A stretch of DNA of 64,000 bases from Gari tellinella. Lineage: Eukaryota > Mollusca > Bivalvia > Cardiida > Psammobiidae. The notes under the pieces are model-generated. The model saw nothing but the letters and a program-made list of their open reading frames with translations. It was not told where the DNA came from and searched no databases. The translations under genes and the position numbers were made by a program. Below, in pieces: positions 39,423 through 51,000 of this stretch. The stretch spans positions 65,113,832-65,177,831 of the forward strand of contig OV277862.1 of NCBI GenBank assembly GCA_922989275.2. Reading direction: 5' to 3'. Position 1 is the stretch's first letter, and every line of letters begins with the position of its first letter.

Positions 39423-39641
39423 AGTTCCTGTCGTTGTTTCCATAAATGTACGACTATGTTATCCAGATGATTTTCTAATGCTACTAGTTACTACTAAGAT
39501 GCTATCGTCTATCCCTGGCTGGGGATAGGATTTTTGAATGTGTTTGTATTTGGAGTTCTGGGTCAAAGCTAGGTTGTGATATTTTTTAGTTAAGTCTGAG
39601 ATCATTCTCAAGCATTTAAAATTCACCTTAGGAATTTTTTC

Positions 39642-39894
39642 CAGGACTGCCATTTCTCCGGATTGTTCCTAAGTATTCGGATTTTTATCCTAACAGACCG
39701 TAGCAAAAAAAAACAGGCTGAAAGTAAAGCAGAATGCGCCTTTAGGCGCATTCTGCTTTACTTTCAACCTGTTTTAAGCAGCCATGTGTCTTCAAAACAA
39801 GAAACAGACTATGAGGTAAAGGTACGATTATAGTAAAATTGCGTCTGAAAATTTGAAATTATAGGATTTTTATGATAAGCTTATGGAAGCCCTG
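39642..39894 (+). mobile_element. Family M element, CAGG.CTGCCAT ends
   Basis: CAGGACTGCCATTTCTCCGG to TTATGGAAGCCCTG. The family A hairpin core (AGGCTGAAAGTAAAGCAGAA and complement) lies in the middle. Termini are unlike TTAACCC. Confidence 0.85.
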
Positions 39895-40177
39895 TTTTTC
39901 AGTGCCGCTTTATACTAGTATGTCTGTTAAATATGCAAGCATGGCAATTAATACATTGACTATTCGCCATTATTGTGCAAAAACAGTCATTCATATTTAC
40001 AGCACGGTGATTTAAGTGGGCTTATTTTCTTTCATGGTTTTAATTTTGTTTACATATTTTGTGTATTGGAATAAAGTTATTACTGTAGAAAGGATATTAA
40101 CTGCAGTTTTTCCTGCAGAATTTGAACAACAACTATACGGTAAAAAGATTCTGTCACTTCAAACGATATGTCTGGGC

Positions 40178-40300
40178 AAGTCCCTACTATACCAAGGGCG
40201 GCATGGCCAATATTTGCAAATAGTTTGGATCCAGATCAGACACAACATAATGCTGCATCTAATCTGGATCCAAACTATTTGCCACTCACTTACATAGTTT
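40178..40300. repeat. Family C-type hairpin
   Basis: TTTGCAAATAGTTTGGATCC with complement ending GGATCCAAACTATTTGCC. Confidence 0.7.
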
Positions 40301-40984
40301 CTTCAACTTAGAAAATATAAAGTGTGACTTTTTACATAGTTCGCATACAATAGATTTGAAACGTACAACAATTCAGCATGATAAGGATTAATTAAGCCAG
40401 CAGCCACTACTGTCAGGCAGGCACTCAGCTCAACTCAATGTTATTACTGCTTGGGTTCATAAATTACATGAACAGCAAAAGCATCAAATAATATACATAC
40501 ATGTAGATCTACATAAGTTATAAATAATATCAAAAGAGGATGTGTCAGTGAGGTCTTATACAGATTGAAAGTAGATCTACTAGGACTACTATAAATATCT
40601 ATCCATCAGTTTAAATCTTGGCCAGTCGTCCTGTTTCTGAATGGCTGCTATAGATTCAAACCGTCTTTCCGTTTTATACTTTGGAAAAAAGACTTATATT
40701 TAACATTTGTTGTATTATGCTAAACATCTATTTAGATGTAGTCTAAAGAAGAACAATAATCTAAAGGTAGATACTGCTTTTTGTAACAAATCAGATAGAC
40801 AGACAGGCAGGCAGGCAGACTGACAGACGATTGCGTTTTTAACTAATCCATTGAACCCTTGTGACGCATCTACAGTATATGTGGAGAAGACGTTATTTAT
40901 AGTATGTCCCTATCAGAGGTGCTCGTCGTATGCTATGTCTCTTTCGAGGAAATGTCTTTAAAACATATATAGAGGATATTGAAT
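40301..40984. other. Intergenic, CAGA microsatellite
   Basis: (CAGA/CAGG)n at about 40788-40830. Nothing else with ends or frames. Confidence 0.5.
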
Positions 40985-41145
40985 GAGTGTGTTTTCAGTC
41001 GTGAATTTATTGAACGAGTTGGATAAAATCATATGTTGCGAGCCTTGGCGAGCAACATATCATTTTATCCAACGAGTTCAATAAATTCACGACTGAAAAC
41101 ACGCGAATTTGTTATCCTATTTATCACATAAACACCAAATGACAC
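40985..41145. repeat. Foldback repeat with about 50-base arms
   Basis: GAGTGTGTTTTCAGTCGTGA runs to AACATATGTT-like centre GCGAGCCTTGGCGAGC. The exact complement ends at ACGACTGAAAACACGCG. Confidence 0.8.
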
Positions 41146-41548
41146 GAAAATCCGAACGGTCTTACTTTCACTTTTGCCCTCGGCTCTTAGGAAACGATTC
41201 GTCATAGGCGTTATTCGGTTTTATTCATCCGTAGATAAAAACACCTATCATACTAAAATAAAGAAATCAACATCAATGTGTTGTGAAAAGACTTCTCTAG
41301 CTGATACCATATTCAAATTTTAAATTAATAATTAATTTAAAAATTGTTGTAATTGACTAAAAATGATCAGTTGACATTTAGAATCTAGTTTGGTTTTCAA
41401 AATAACGTTGTTAGAGCAACATGACGTCATAATCATTGTAACGTCTAAATTTGAGAAAAAAAAAAGTCTGAGTCACTATTAATACTAGAGCTCTATGCAG
41501 CCTGAGTTTGTGGGACTGCTCGGAATAATGTTTCTAGGACACTTGCAA

Positions 41549-43821
41549 GGGCGTAGCTAGACCAAATAGGAAGTGTACGCACTTTGACTAGGGGGGTCGG
41601 GGGGCATGCTCCCCCGGGAAATTTTTATTCCTAGATGGTCTCTGGTGCGTTCTGAGGACGTTTCCCGCCCTCGAAACTCGATATAAGATAACATAAATCT
41701 ATACAAAAAATGATTAAGAAAATCCAAAAACGACATCAACGACAAAGTCAGGGATGTTAATTTCAAACCGACAGTCATTGACATAAATATATATTTAGAC
41801 AGGGCCGGATCCAGTACTACACCGTTAACATATATATATTTAGAACTTCGGACCGTCTTTCTCCCCTGAAACATAAAATGGAAAAGTCCAGCTTCCAAAT
41901 AACACAAACTTTTCCATTTTTAACTTTATAAAATTGTATACAGTTTATTACAAAATGACAAACAGGGCTGGTCCTGATCAGTCTCAGGACTCATTTAGGA
42001 GACTTCTGATGTGGGTCTGCATTGTTTGCACAGGTCAATAGTTCTGAGTTCTGGTCACATACACTGTAAGTATATTCAAACTGAACCCATTCTTCCTAAA
42101 AGCATCAAATGAACAATTTCAGTTTCCACTGTAAAATATTGGGTTTTTTTTTTACAGTACTGTACATGATACAATTAAAAACAGTGCAGACCCTGATCCA
42201 ATGGGTCCTCAGAGCCACAGATAAGTTTTTTAAGTAATTGAGCAATTACCCCCTGATGTTGTAAAGAATTTTGTCTATTACTATAATAGCCTAGGTGTTA
42301 GTCAAAAAGTTACAGGTCCGTAGGAAGCAAACTCCGATGGGGTGGGGTTTGCACACATGAGGGGCAAAGATAGACCACTTGATGTACGCACTCTTACTAG
42401 GGGGTAGGGCTCTGGCGGCAAGCTCCCCCCGGGAAATTTTTATTCCTAGATGGTCTCTGGTGCGTTTTGGGGGGCGTTTCGCGCATTCAAAACAGGTCAA
42501 ATACTAACATAAATCTATGTAAAAAATTGACTCAAAATAATTTTTTATTCAATCTGTTATGATTTTATGGTGAAATGTTGTCTTTTGGTCATATCCTCCC
42601 CCCCCCCCCCCCCCCCCCCCCCCCCCATTCATGTGTACACTGTTACTAGGTGTATTGGTGAGGGGCGGGGGTGCTAATAGGTGTTAGTCAAGAAGTTACT
42701 GGCGCGTAGGAATCAAACTCCGATGGGTTGGGGTTTGTACACATGGGGGGCGAAGGTAGACCACTTGGTGTACGCACTCTTAATAGAGGTGTGTGGGGAC
42801 ATGCTCCCCCGGGAAATGTTAATTCCTAGATGGTGACTGGTGCGTTCTTGGGGACGTTTCACGCATTCAAAACAGGTAAAATACTAACATAGATCTAGTT
42901 AAAAATTCGATCTACATCAGAACCATTTGCATTTACGATCCTTTTGAGAACATGATAAAGCAGGCCCGTAGGAAGCAAAATGCAATTAAGGGGCACACGT
43001 CAGACGCAAAGGTAGACGTCGGGGGCAAAGCTAGACCATTTGGTGAACGCACTTCTTACTAGAGAGGGTGGTGACCCGGTGACATGCTCCTCCGGAATTT
43101 TTTTGTTCATAGATGGTCTCTGGTGCGTGCTGAGGGCATTTCGCACAATCATTTTGCGCAATTAAAGCAGGTAAAATACCGCATAAATACATGTGAAATT
43201 CGAATAAAAAATAAAAGAAATTGTTTTTATCTAAGATAAAATAAAATGCGGGGTGGAGTCAGGGGTCCGGGACCATGACCCCCCCCCCCCCCCCGGGAAA
43301 TCTTAATTTCTAGATGGTCTCTGGTGAATACTAAGGGCGCTTCCGGCATTTAAAACAGGTAAAATAATATGATAAACTATGTAATTTTTCACTCAACATA
43401 TTATTAGTTCTATGATAATGATTTTTCCTTTCTAATATTATAGCTTGTCTTCCAGCCTTTAATATCTAATGGCTACCCATCACCGGTCCTTCCGATCTGT
43501 GTACGCACTCTTACTAGGGGGGTCCGGGGGCATGCTGCCCCGGGAAAATTTTATTTCTAGGTTGTCTCTGGGACGTCTGAAGGCATTTCCCGCATTCAAA
43601 ACAGGTAAAATAACAACATGAATCTATGTAAAAATTTTACTCAATATAACATGAATTGTTTAATCTAGGATAATAGTTTTTTGACAGGTTGTCTTCCTGC
43701 CATTAATCTCTACCCCCCTACCCCCTCCGACTTTTATTGCATTTTTGGACTTTTTAATTTTTCGATTTTTGAGGACAATGTGTACGCAGTTGCGTTTTTT
43801 GCGTACAGGTAGCTACGCGCC
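41549..43821. mobile_element. Element with GGGCGTAGCTA ends and internal tandem units
   Basis: The left GGGCGTAGCTAGACC is mirrored by GGTAGCTACGCGCC at the right. Between them are about six diverged units with GTACGCACT, GGGGGCATGCTCCCCCGGGA and TTCCTAGATGGTCTCTGG, near 41570, 42390, 42770, 43050, 43290 and 43500. Poly-C runs lie at about 42598-42627 and 43280-43294. A diverged family B hairpin interrupts near 41950-42030. The short minus-strand frames are repeat artefacts. Confidence 0.65.
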
Positions 43822-44007
43822 TGACTTGGGAATGTTTCAATACCTAGTGGTGATCTAAGTTTGTCTAGATTCTCTTAACTGGTTTACAGTCGGCGTAGTA
43901 GTACAGTATTTTGGTGATTCGAAAATTAGTATAAAATATATGCCCAGTGGGCCGTACGATTTTTACGGACCTCTATATTTTGCACGTTTATGTGATAAAT
44001 GACTTTA

Positions 44008-44393
44008 TCACATAATCTGTGGTCTGGGAGTGACATAAAGCCATTATGTAAATATCGTAATCCACTAGTGGAATATCGTTTTTGCTCTCCGGCTCAACCT
44101 GTTCGTCCACAAGCGCTGCATGTAGCGGGACCCCAAATGACGTCATTTGCGACGACGTTAACGTCAACAACGTAACGTTTTGGCGGAAAATATATATTAG
44201 ATATATAGCGGAGGGTTTACAAACTAGATTATACGGCTTCAATCAATTTAATAGGTGCTTAAACTTGTATTGTGATAAATAGAATCTCACATTCGTGCTC
44301 ATATTTATCATTTTTAATAAACTCGTTGACTCGTTATTTTTGGTCAACTCGTTCATTAAAAATGATAAATAATGAGCACTCATACAAGATCCT
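44008..44393 (+). repeat. Family F repeat with CRE-like palindrome, copy 2
   Basis: ATCACATAATCTGTGGTCTG, then TGACGTCA at 44138-44145, GACGACGTTAACG, and the inverted repeat TTTTTAATAAACTCGTTGAC to TTCATTAAAAATGATAAAT. It lies about 530 bp upstream of the glutathione synthetase start codon. Confidence 0.78.
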
Positions 44394-44399
44394 CTATGT

Positions 44400-44921
44400 A
44401 TTGAAAGGAGTGGGTATAATAACACAGGACAGGGACTTAAAAACGAACGATATTTAGCGTAAGGCGGCAAAGTCAGACAGATGGACAACACAGGTCGATG
44501 CATCTCGGGCGATACACAAACGCGCGCTTGTTTGTTTCACTCTCTTTCACTTCCGGAACGAAGAATACTCTCTGTGAAGGAGATTGCCATCTGTGTTTAT
44601 GTTATGACATCTAGAACATGCATCAGTGGGTATCGCTGTTTTCAACACTACTCGGTTCGGGAAGAATGAATTAGACATTGCTATTCAAGTTTAATCGCAT
44701 GTTTAACTTTGTTCACAGAATGCATTCTGTTTCATTGTAGATCTATCGAAGTCTGTCAAATAAAACAGAGTCCTATATAATGACACGTCCCATATTGCAC
44801 AAAGTCAAAGACTAGACGATGAGCTGGGACTATCGACCTTGCAGTTAGATCTAGTAACACGTTATATGTAGAGAGATCTATCGGGTACATGTAGTTGACA
44901 GTGTCAGATATAGGTACAGAT
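44400..44921 (+). promoter_or_regulatory. Presumed promoter and 5' UTR of glutathione synthetase
   Basis: Flank of exon 1 by position. TCCTATATAATGACACG at about 44770-44786 holds a TATATAA-like word about 145 bp before the ATG, a candidate TATA element. No transcript data can confirm the start. Confidence 0.35.
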
Positions 44922-45015
44922 ATGGCTGCTGCTACAGCTCTCCGTGGTCGTGTCATCGCAGACCAAGAACTTGAAGCATTGATTGTTAAGGCAAAGCAAT
45001 GGGCAATGCTACATG
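44922..45015 (+). CDS. GSS: GSS exon 1
   Basis: ATG at 44922 gives [20 protein letters not shown]. It ends after the first base of codon 32 with donor GTGAGT. An in-frame TAG lies upstream at about 44892-44894 and there is no earlier ATG after it, which supports this start. Confidence 0.85.
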
Positions 45016-48000
45016 GTGAGTGTGCTTTCATTTTATTAAAATGTCTAGGGCTGTGTTCTATATTAAGAGAGGGCTACTTAACTCTTCGTCATTTACAAAT
45101 AGCATACCTTTTAGGAGTACACATGTCCTATGCAAACAGTGTAGACCCTGATCAGAGGGCTCCTTAACTCTTTGAACCCTATTCACGCATATATGCGTCA
45201 TTTGCCAACAGTGTACCTGTGAGGAGTACACCTGTCTTATGCAAACAGTGTTGACCCTGATCAGAGGGCTCCTTAAGGAACCCTCTGATCAGGGTCTACA
45301 CTGTTTGTTATTTTGACATATATTGTAAAAATCAACCTTAGAACATCAAAAAATGACTAGATTGAATTGACAATTAGAATTGTTCATTTGAGGTTTGAGG
45401 GAGGAAAGGGTTAAGGAGCCCTCTGATCAGGATCTACACTGTTTGTCATTTTGACATATTTTGTAAAAATCAGCCCTAAAAAGTAAAAAATGGACTGGAC
45501 TAAATCAGTAAATGCAATAATAAAATTGTCCATTTTAGGTTTCAGGGAGGAAAGAGTTAAAATAAAAGGATTTTCCCCTTCATATCTGTACCATTGTACC
45601 CTAGCTGCGGTATCGTACCTCTAGACACTAAACTAGTCTAAATACAGTTACGATATCACAACTAAAGTGTACCCCAGACAATGTCAGTACATTTTACAAG
45701 AAGAAAGCCCTACATGTTGTGACTACTTGTTTCATTTGTCTTAAAGAGACAATTAATTCTAATGAGTTGTCACAACGTAGATATAAGGATGTTAGTTTCT
45801 TGAAGCATCTGGAGCTCATGAGTTTGCTCTGAGTCTGAACAAATCTAACTGTGTTTATAGGACCTGAATGGCAAACAGTTAAGATCCAGATCAAACAAAT
45901 TATATGGCATCTGATTTGGATCCAAATTGTTTGCATTAAGGTTTAGCAACTTTGTTCTGTATGTAACTAGATAAGAAAAATGAGCAGCAGACTGGAACTC
46001 GAATATGGGACCCCTCACTGCTTATGGGGAAAGTGCTCCCTCAACTCTTGAACTGAGCTTAACCTGACTGCCTATGTACACAAATCTCTTACCAGTAGGT
46101 TTAATAATAGAACATTATATATTTTAATGTCTACTTAATTAGAATTCATCCCTGGATGCAAAGCACAAATTGCTATGCTCTTGACAAACAGAAGGGCAGC
46201 TTATATTACTGGAGAACTATACACTGTGCACAACGGTCCCTCTTTGGGTGCCAAATGTTACTGAAGAAAGTAGTTCCACTTTATACAATCATGAATTTGT
46301 AAGAAATGTTTTCTATATCATTCTGCTTTGCTTTCAATCAGCTTTAAGTGATACTGATCACCTGTCTTTGACACTGGAAAAGGTTATGGGGTTATGGGTT
46401 AAACTCCCCAACTGTCAATTCAGCTTCTTTTGAAAGGCTGCTTAAACCCTTTATTCCATAGCCTAGCTGTCTCTAGTTTTAAAGACAGGTGAGTTTTAAA
46501 AGCAGGTTGAAAGTGAAGCAGCTTGCTTTAAGCTACAATCTGCTAAAATGTATCAAACATTTCTTACGCAAAATATTCATGCATGACTGCACATGTATAA
46601 ATTCGAACTATTTTCTTCTGTGAAGGAATAAATTAAATGCGTGAAAATGTGTATCTATGGAGTAAAGAGTAATGCAGAATCTCTCTTAACCCTTTCCTTC
46701 ATAGAAGCGCCTTTTAGCACATTCAATTTATTCCCCCACTAAAGAAAATGGTTCCATTTTATACAGTCATGAATATGTTGAAATGTTATGATAATATTGG
46801 ATATAAGAACTGGGTAACAGATTTAAGAATACATCTTTGTTCAAACGGTTATGGATATATATGGGAGGCACAGGAGGTTTCAAATCCAGTACTTTTTTTA
46901 GCTGAGTATACCAAGAGATTAAATACCAATATGTACAAAATTGGATTTCTAGATGCCTGGAAAAAACTAAATTAAACCATTATCACCATTTTAGATTAGA
47001 TTATGATAAAGAGGCATACATTACGGTTCTAGATATACATAAATACAGAAGATGTTTAGCTAGTTTCAGAAGTTCAGCACACTGCCTTGAGATTGAAACA
47101 GTCCATATTATAATATAGAAAGGGAATTTAGATAGTGTCCATACTGTTATGGTAGTATAGAAGACAAATACCATTTTTTGCTTATATGTTCACAGTTTAA
47201 TGATTTGCGTTCATTGTACATACCAAACTATTATCATGAATATCCAAATATTAATAAGTTTTATAGTCTCATGGTTTGCAAAACCAACAAGTAATAAGAA
47301 ACCTCAATGCAATATATGTTTATAAGGCATTTGAAATTAGAAAATTGTTCACATCAGTATTTCATTAAGGTACATATTGGTTTGCTAAAATAACACATTA
47401 ACACCATTGTAGAAACTACAAGCCATGATTAAGACATGAATGACAAATCTTTGATTGAAATTATATGTATTTTCGAGAATTTATGACCTTGATCACTGTG
47501 TATCAAGTCACACGGTGTACATGGTTACATGGTTACCAGGTGAGCCATTTAGGGCCATAGTGGCCCTTGTTATATTTTTACTACTGGTATAATTCTTGTT
47601 CTTCTAAAACTTTTAACATGAAACTCCATTTACGGAAAGAGCTTGACAAATAGAAGTGTCTTGAACAAGGGTCATAACTCTTGCACCCAATACTACTGGA
47701 GTTATTCCCCTTTTCCACATTTTCTTTTCCTGCAGATAACTTCTGTTATACTGAAGCTTTTGAAATGAAATTTAAATTGATGGAAAGGGATTGTTGAGTA
47801 GTAGTGTCTTGCCTAAGTTTTATAACTCTTACATCAAATTCAATACTGCAAGATTTATTCCCCTTTCCCACAGTTTCTATTTTTCTGCATAATTATGACT
47901 CCTGTTCTACTGACCCTTTTTGGAAATATTTTGATGAGTGGGAGGTGTCTTGCACATGGCCCATCACTTTGTCATCAATAACATGAGATTTGTTTCCCTT

Positions 48001-51000
48001 TTCTACACTTTTTTCCCCAGCAGCCAACTTCTGCTATACTGACGCTTTAATCATTCAAAAGTCTTATTTGACTGATGCTTGCTGACAGATGACATGTGTT
48101 CCGAGGAACACTCTTCTAGTAAAATAAATTGGGACTAATTCTAACAAGGTCAATGTAATTAAGTAGTCATTTATCAGAAAAGAAATGAATCCTGCAGTTT
48201 ATTTGAAAAGTCAACATTATAAGGGCTTATTATGGCTGAATGGCATCTATATATGCCTTCTACCTGTGTAGACACTAAATTTTATAATCTAGTCTCTAGA
48301 CACTGAGTTTTGTAAAAAATCTACTATTAATTGGAAGTTATTTGCATGCTGGGTAATATTTTCGTCTGCAACATTTGTTGTCTGCGATTGTTCTTTTCTA
48401 AAATAAGATTTTTGTACTTACCATCTACTAGAAAATATTTCTTATGATAAATATTCATGACTGTATAATTTTGAACTATTTTCAGTGGAGGAATAAATTA
48501 AATGCGTAAAAATGTGTATCTATGGAGTAAACAGTAAAAAAGTGAATGAACCAACCAGAAATCTAGCCTATGTCACCTCTCATTCTAGAGTCTTATATTC
48601 TACAAGGGAGAAGACATTTGTGCTTCTTTAACCCTTTACCTCATAAATACCCCTTTTTACACCTTTAATAAATTTCTCCACTGAAGAAAATAGGGCCAAT
48701 TTATAAAGCTATAAATTTGTATCATAAGAAATATTTTCTATTTTCTAGCAGATGGTAGCTTAAAGCAGGTTGATGTAAAGCTAAATGTGCCTTAAGGCAC
48801 ATTTGGCTTTACTTTCAACCTGCTTTAACCCATTCCCCAATAGAAGTGCCTTTTAGCGAATATGATTTATTCCTCCTCTGAAGAAAATAATTCCAATTTA
48901 TACAGTCATGAACATGTATCATAAGAAATATTTTCTTTATTCTAGCAGGTGGAAGCTTAAAGCAGGCTGAAAGTAAAGCTGAATGCGCCTTAGAGTGCAT
49001 TCTGCTTTACTTTCAATCTGCTTTAAGGAGTCACCTATTTTCGAAACTAGAAACAGGCTATGGGGGAATGGGTTAAGTGCAGTTATGGGACTGTAGGTTC
49101 AATGCATTCTTGTTGACAGCGCTAACTCCTATGTTCTTACTTGCAGGGGTGCAGATGCTCCCGCCAGGAAACCCTGCTACACACTCGGGAGCAATGTATG
49201 CCCCCATGACACTGTTCCCGAGTCTCATACCAAAGACCATCTTAGAAAGAGGAAAACAATTACAGAGAGATTACAACAGGCTGATGCACTTGGTTGCCCA
49301 TGATCATGAGTTCTTGAAACAGTCTTTAAAGAAGTGGGTACTTTTCTCCATACTGATAACTCTTTACCCTATATGAAATAGTTCCTATATTCTAGCAGAT
49401 TTTGGCTTAAAGCAGGCTGAAAGTAAAGCAGAATGCCAGCCAGCTTTAAGTTACCATCTGTCTTTAATATTGATAAAAAGCAAGGTGGGGGGGGGGGATT
49501 AAGAGTATATCTGTTAGGATGAAGACAATTCTTTCAATGGCACACTATTCCATAGATAAGAATTTTTATGCCGTTGAAATTGTTACTCCATTAGAGAAAA
49601 TAGTTCTAATTTATACACTCATGAATGTGATATTGTATTGTAAGAAATATTTTCTACATTCTAGAAGGTGATAGCTTAAAGCAGCCTGAAAGTAAAGCAA
49701 AATACACTTTAAGGCACATTCTCCTTTACTTTAACCTGCTTTAAGTGGACACTAGAAACAGGTGAAGGGTTAAAAGGTCCTTCTATGAGGGAAAGGGTTA
49801 AAGATTACCATATACATATATTTTTTCAGTGTACTATGAGTGCTACCTCCCTACAATGGCCCTCCCAAAAACGACTCGCTCCTTACAACAACTCTTGCCG
49901 CTGTTCCCCAAACAAGACATTTATGTCCAACCTTTTCATCTGCTTAAATTTGTCGTCTGCAGTTTTTCCCTTGCAGCTGTCCCCAAAAAAGACATTTAAG
50001 TGTAACACTTTAACTGTTGCAATATTGTCTGCTTAAAATTGTCGTCAACTCTTTTTTCTCAAAGTTACATGTTAGTTGACATTTTGACATAAGAAATATA
50101 ATGACGAGTGACATTATGCATTATGCGGTGTCTGATCTATATTCGATCTGTTTGCAAATGTAAGCCAAGTCGTAATACTTTATTCCCTCCCTATAACAAC
50201 ACCCTTCGAAAAATGCACACAATATAATATTTTATGCCTTTCATTGGTTGTTGTTTGTAGAGAGGGAGCACTGTAGTTGAAGAACTTTGAACTGATGGTG
50301 TTGTACTCTACTGCTGTAATTTCAGTGTCATAATAGTAGACTCATTCACTAAAATGCTGTGGGATATCTACTGTACTGTGAGAGAGGAAGGACAGGCACA
50401 AGTAAGTTGATAGAATCAGGGCTGCCATTAAGTTGATAATGAAAGATCCTAAGATTTCCAATTTTTCAAACATGATTACTTAATATAGGTTGAAAGTAAA
50501 GCAGAATGCACCTTGAGGTGCATTCCGCTTTACTTTCAGCCTGCTTTAAGCTAACATCTGCTAGGATAAATAGCACCCGGAGTGCACCCGGACCCCTTCT
50601 AGTGTTGCATCGCCTCTGGGGCCTGTTTAACTGAATTATAATCAAAGAATTAAAATGTCTTTTAGTGACAATATATTTCATTCAAGATTGCAGTTTGCTT
50701 TAATTTCCACGAGCCTGATGAATTCATAGGTTATCTTGTACACACTCGTATAAAAAGTTCCTACTATTCCTACTACTTTATTGATAATCCTCCTACTTTT
50801 TCCTACTTTTCCCCTTGAAAACCTCCTACTTTTCTTCCTACTTTTTCTCTGAGACCAGTTGAAGGCATGTACATGTATAAACAATAAATGAGACAAAACA
50901 ATGAACGTTCTTATTTTCACTTTTGTCTCGGCTATTTAAAAAATGATTGTTCATAACTGTTCTGGGGTTTATTCATCCATAGATAAAACCAATACCAAAA

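Noticed and set aside
46249..49076. Short frames in GSS intron 1 as possible extra exons
   Set aside because: All lie in family A elements or repeats, and the exon 1 to exon 2 junction already gives a continuous protein.
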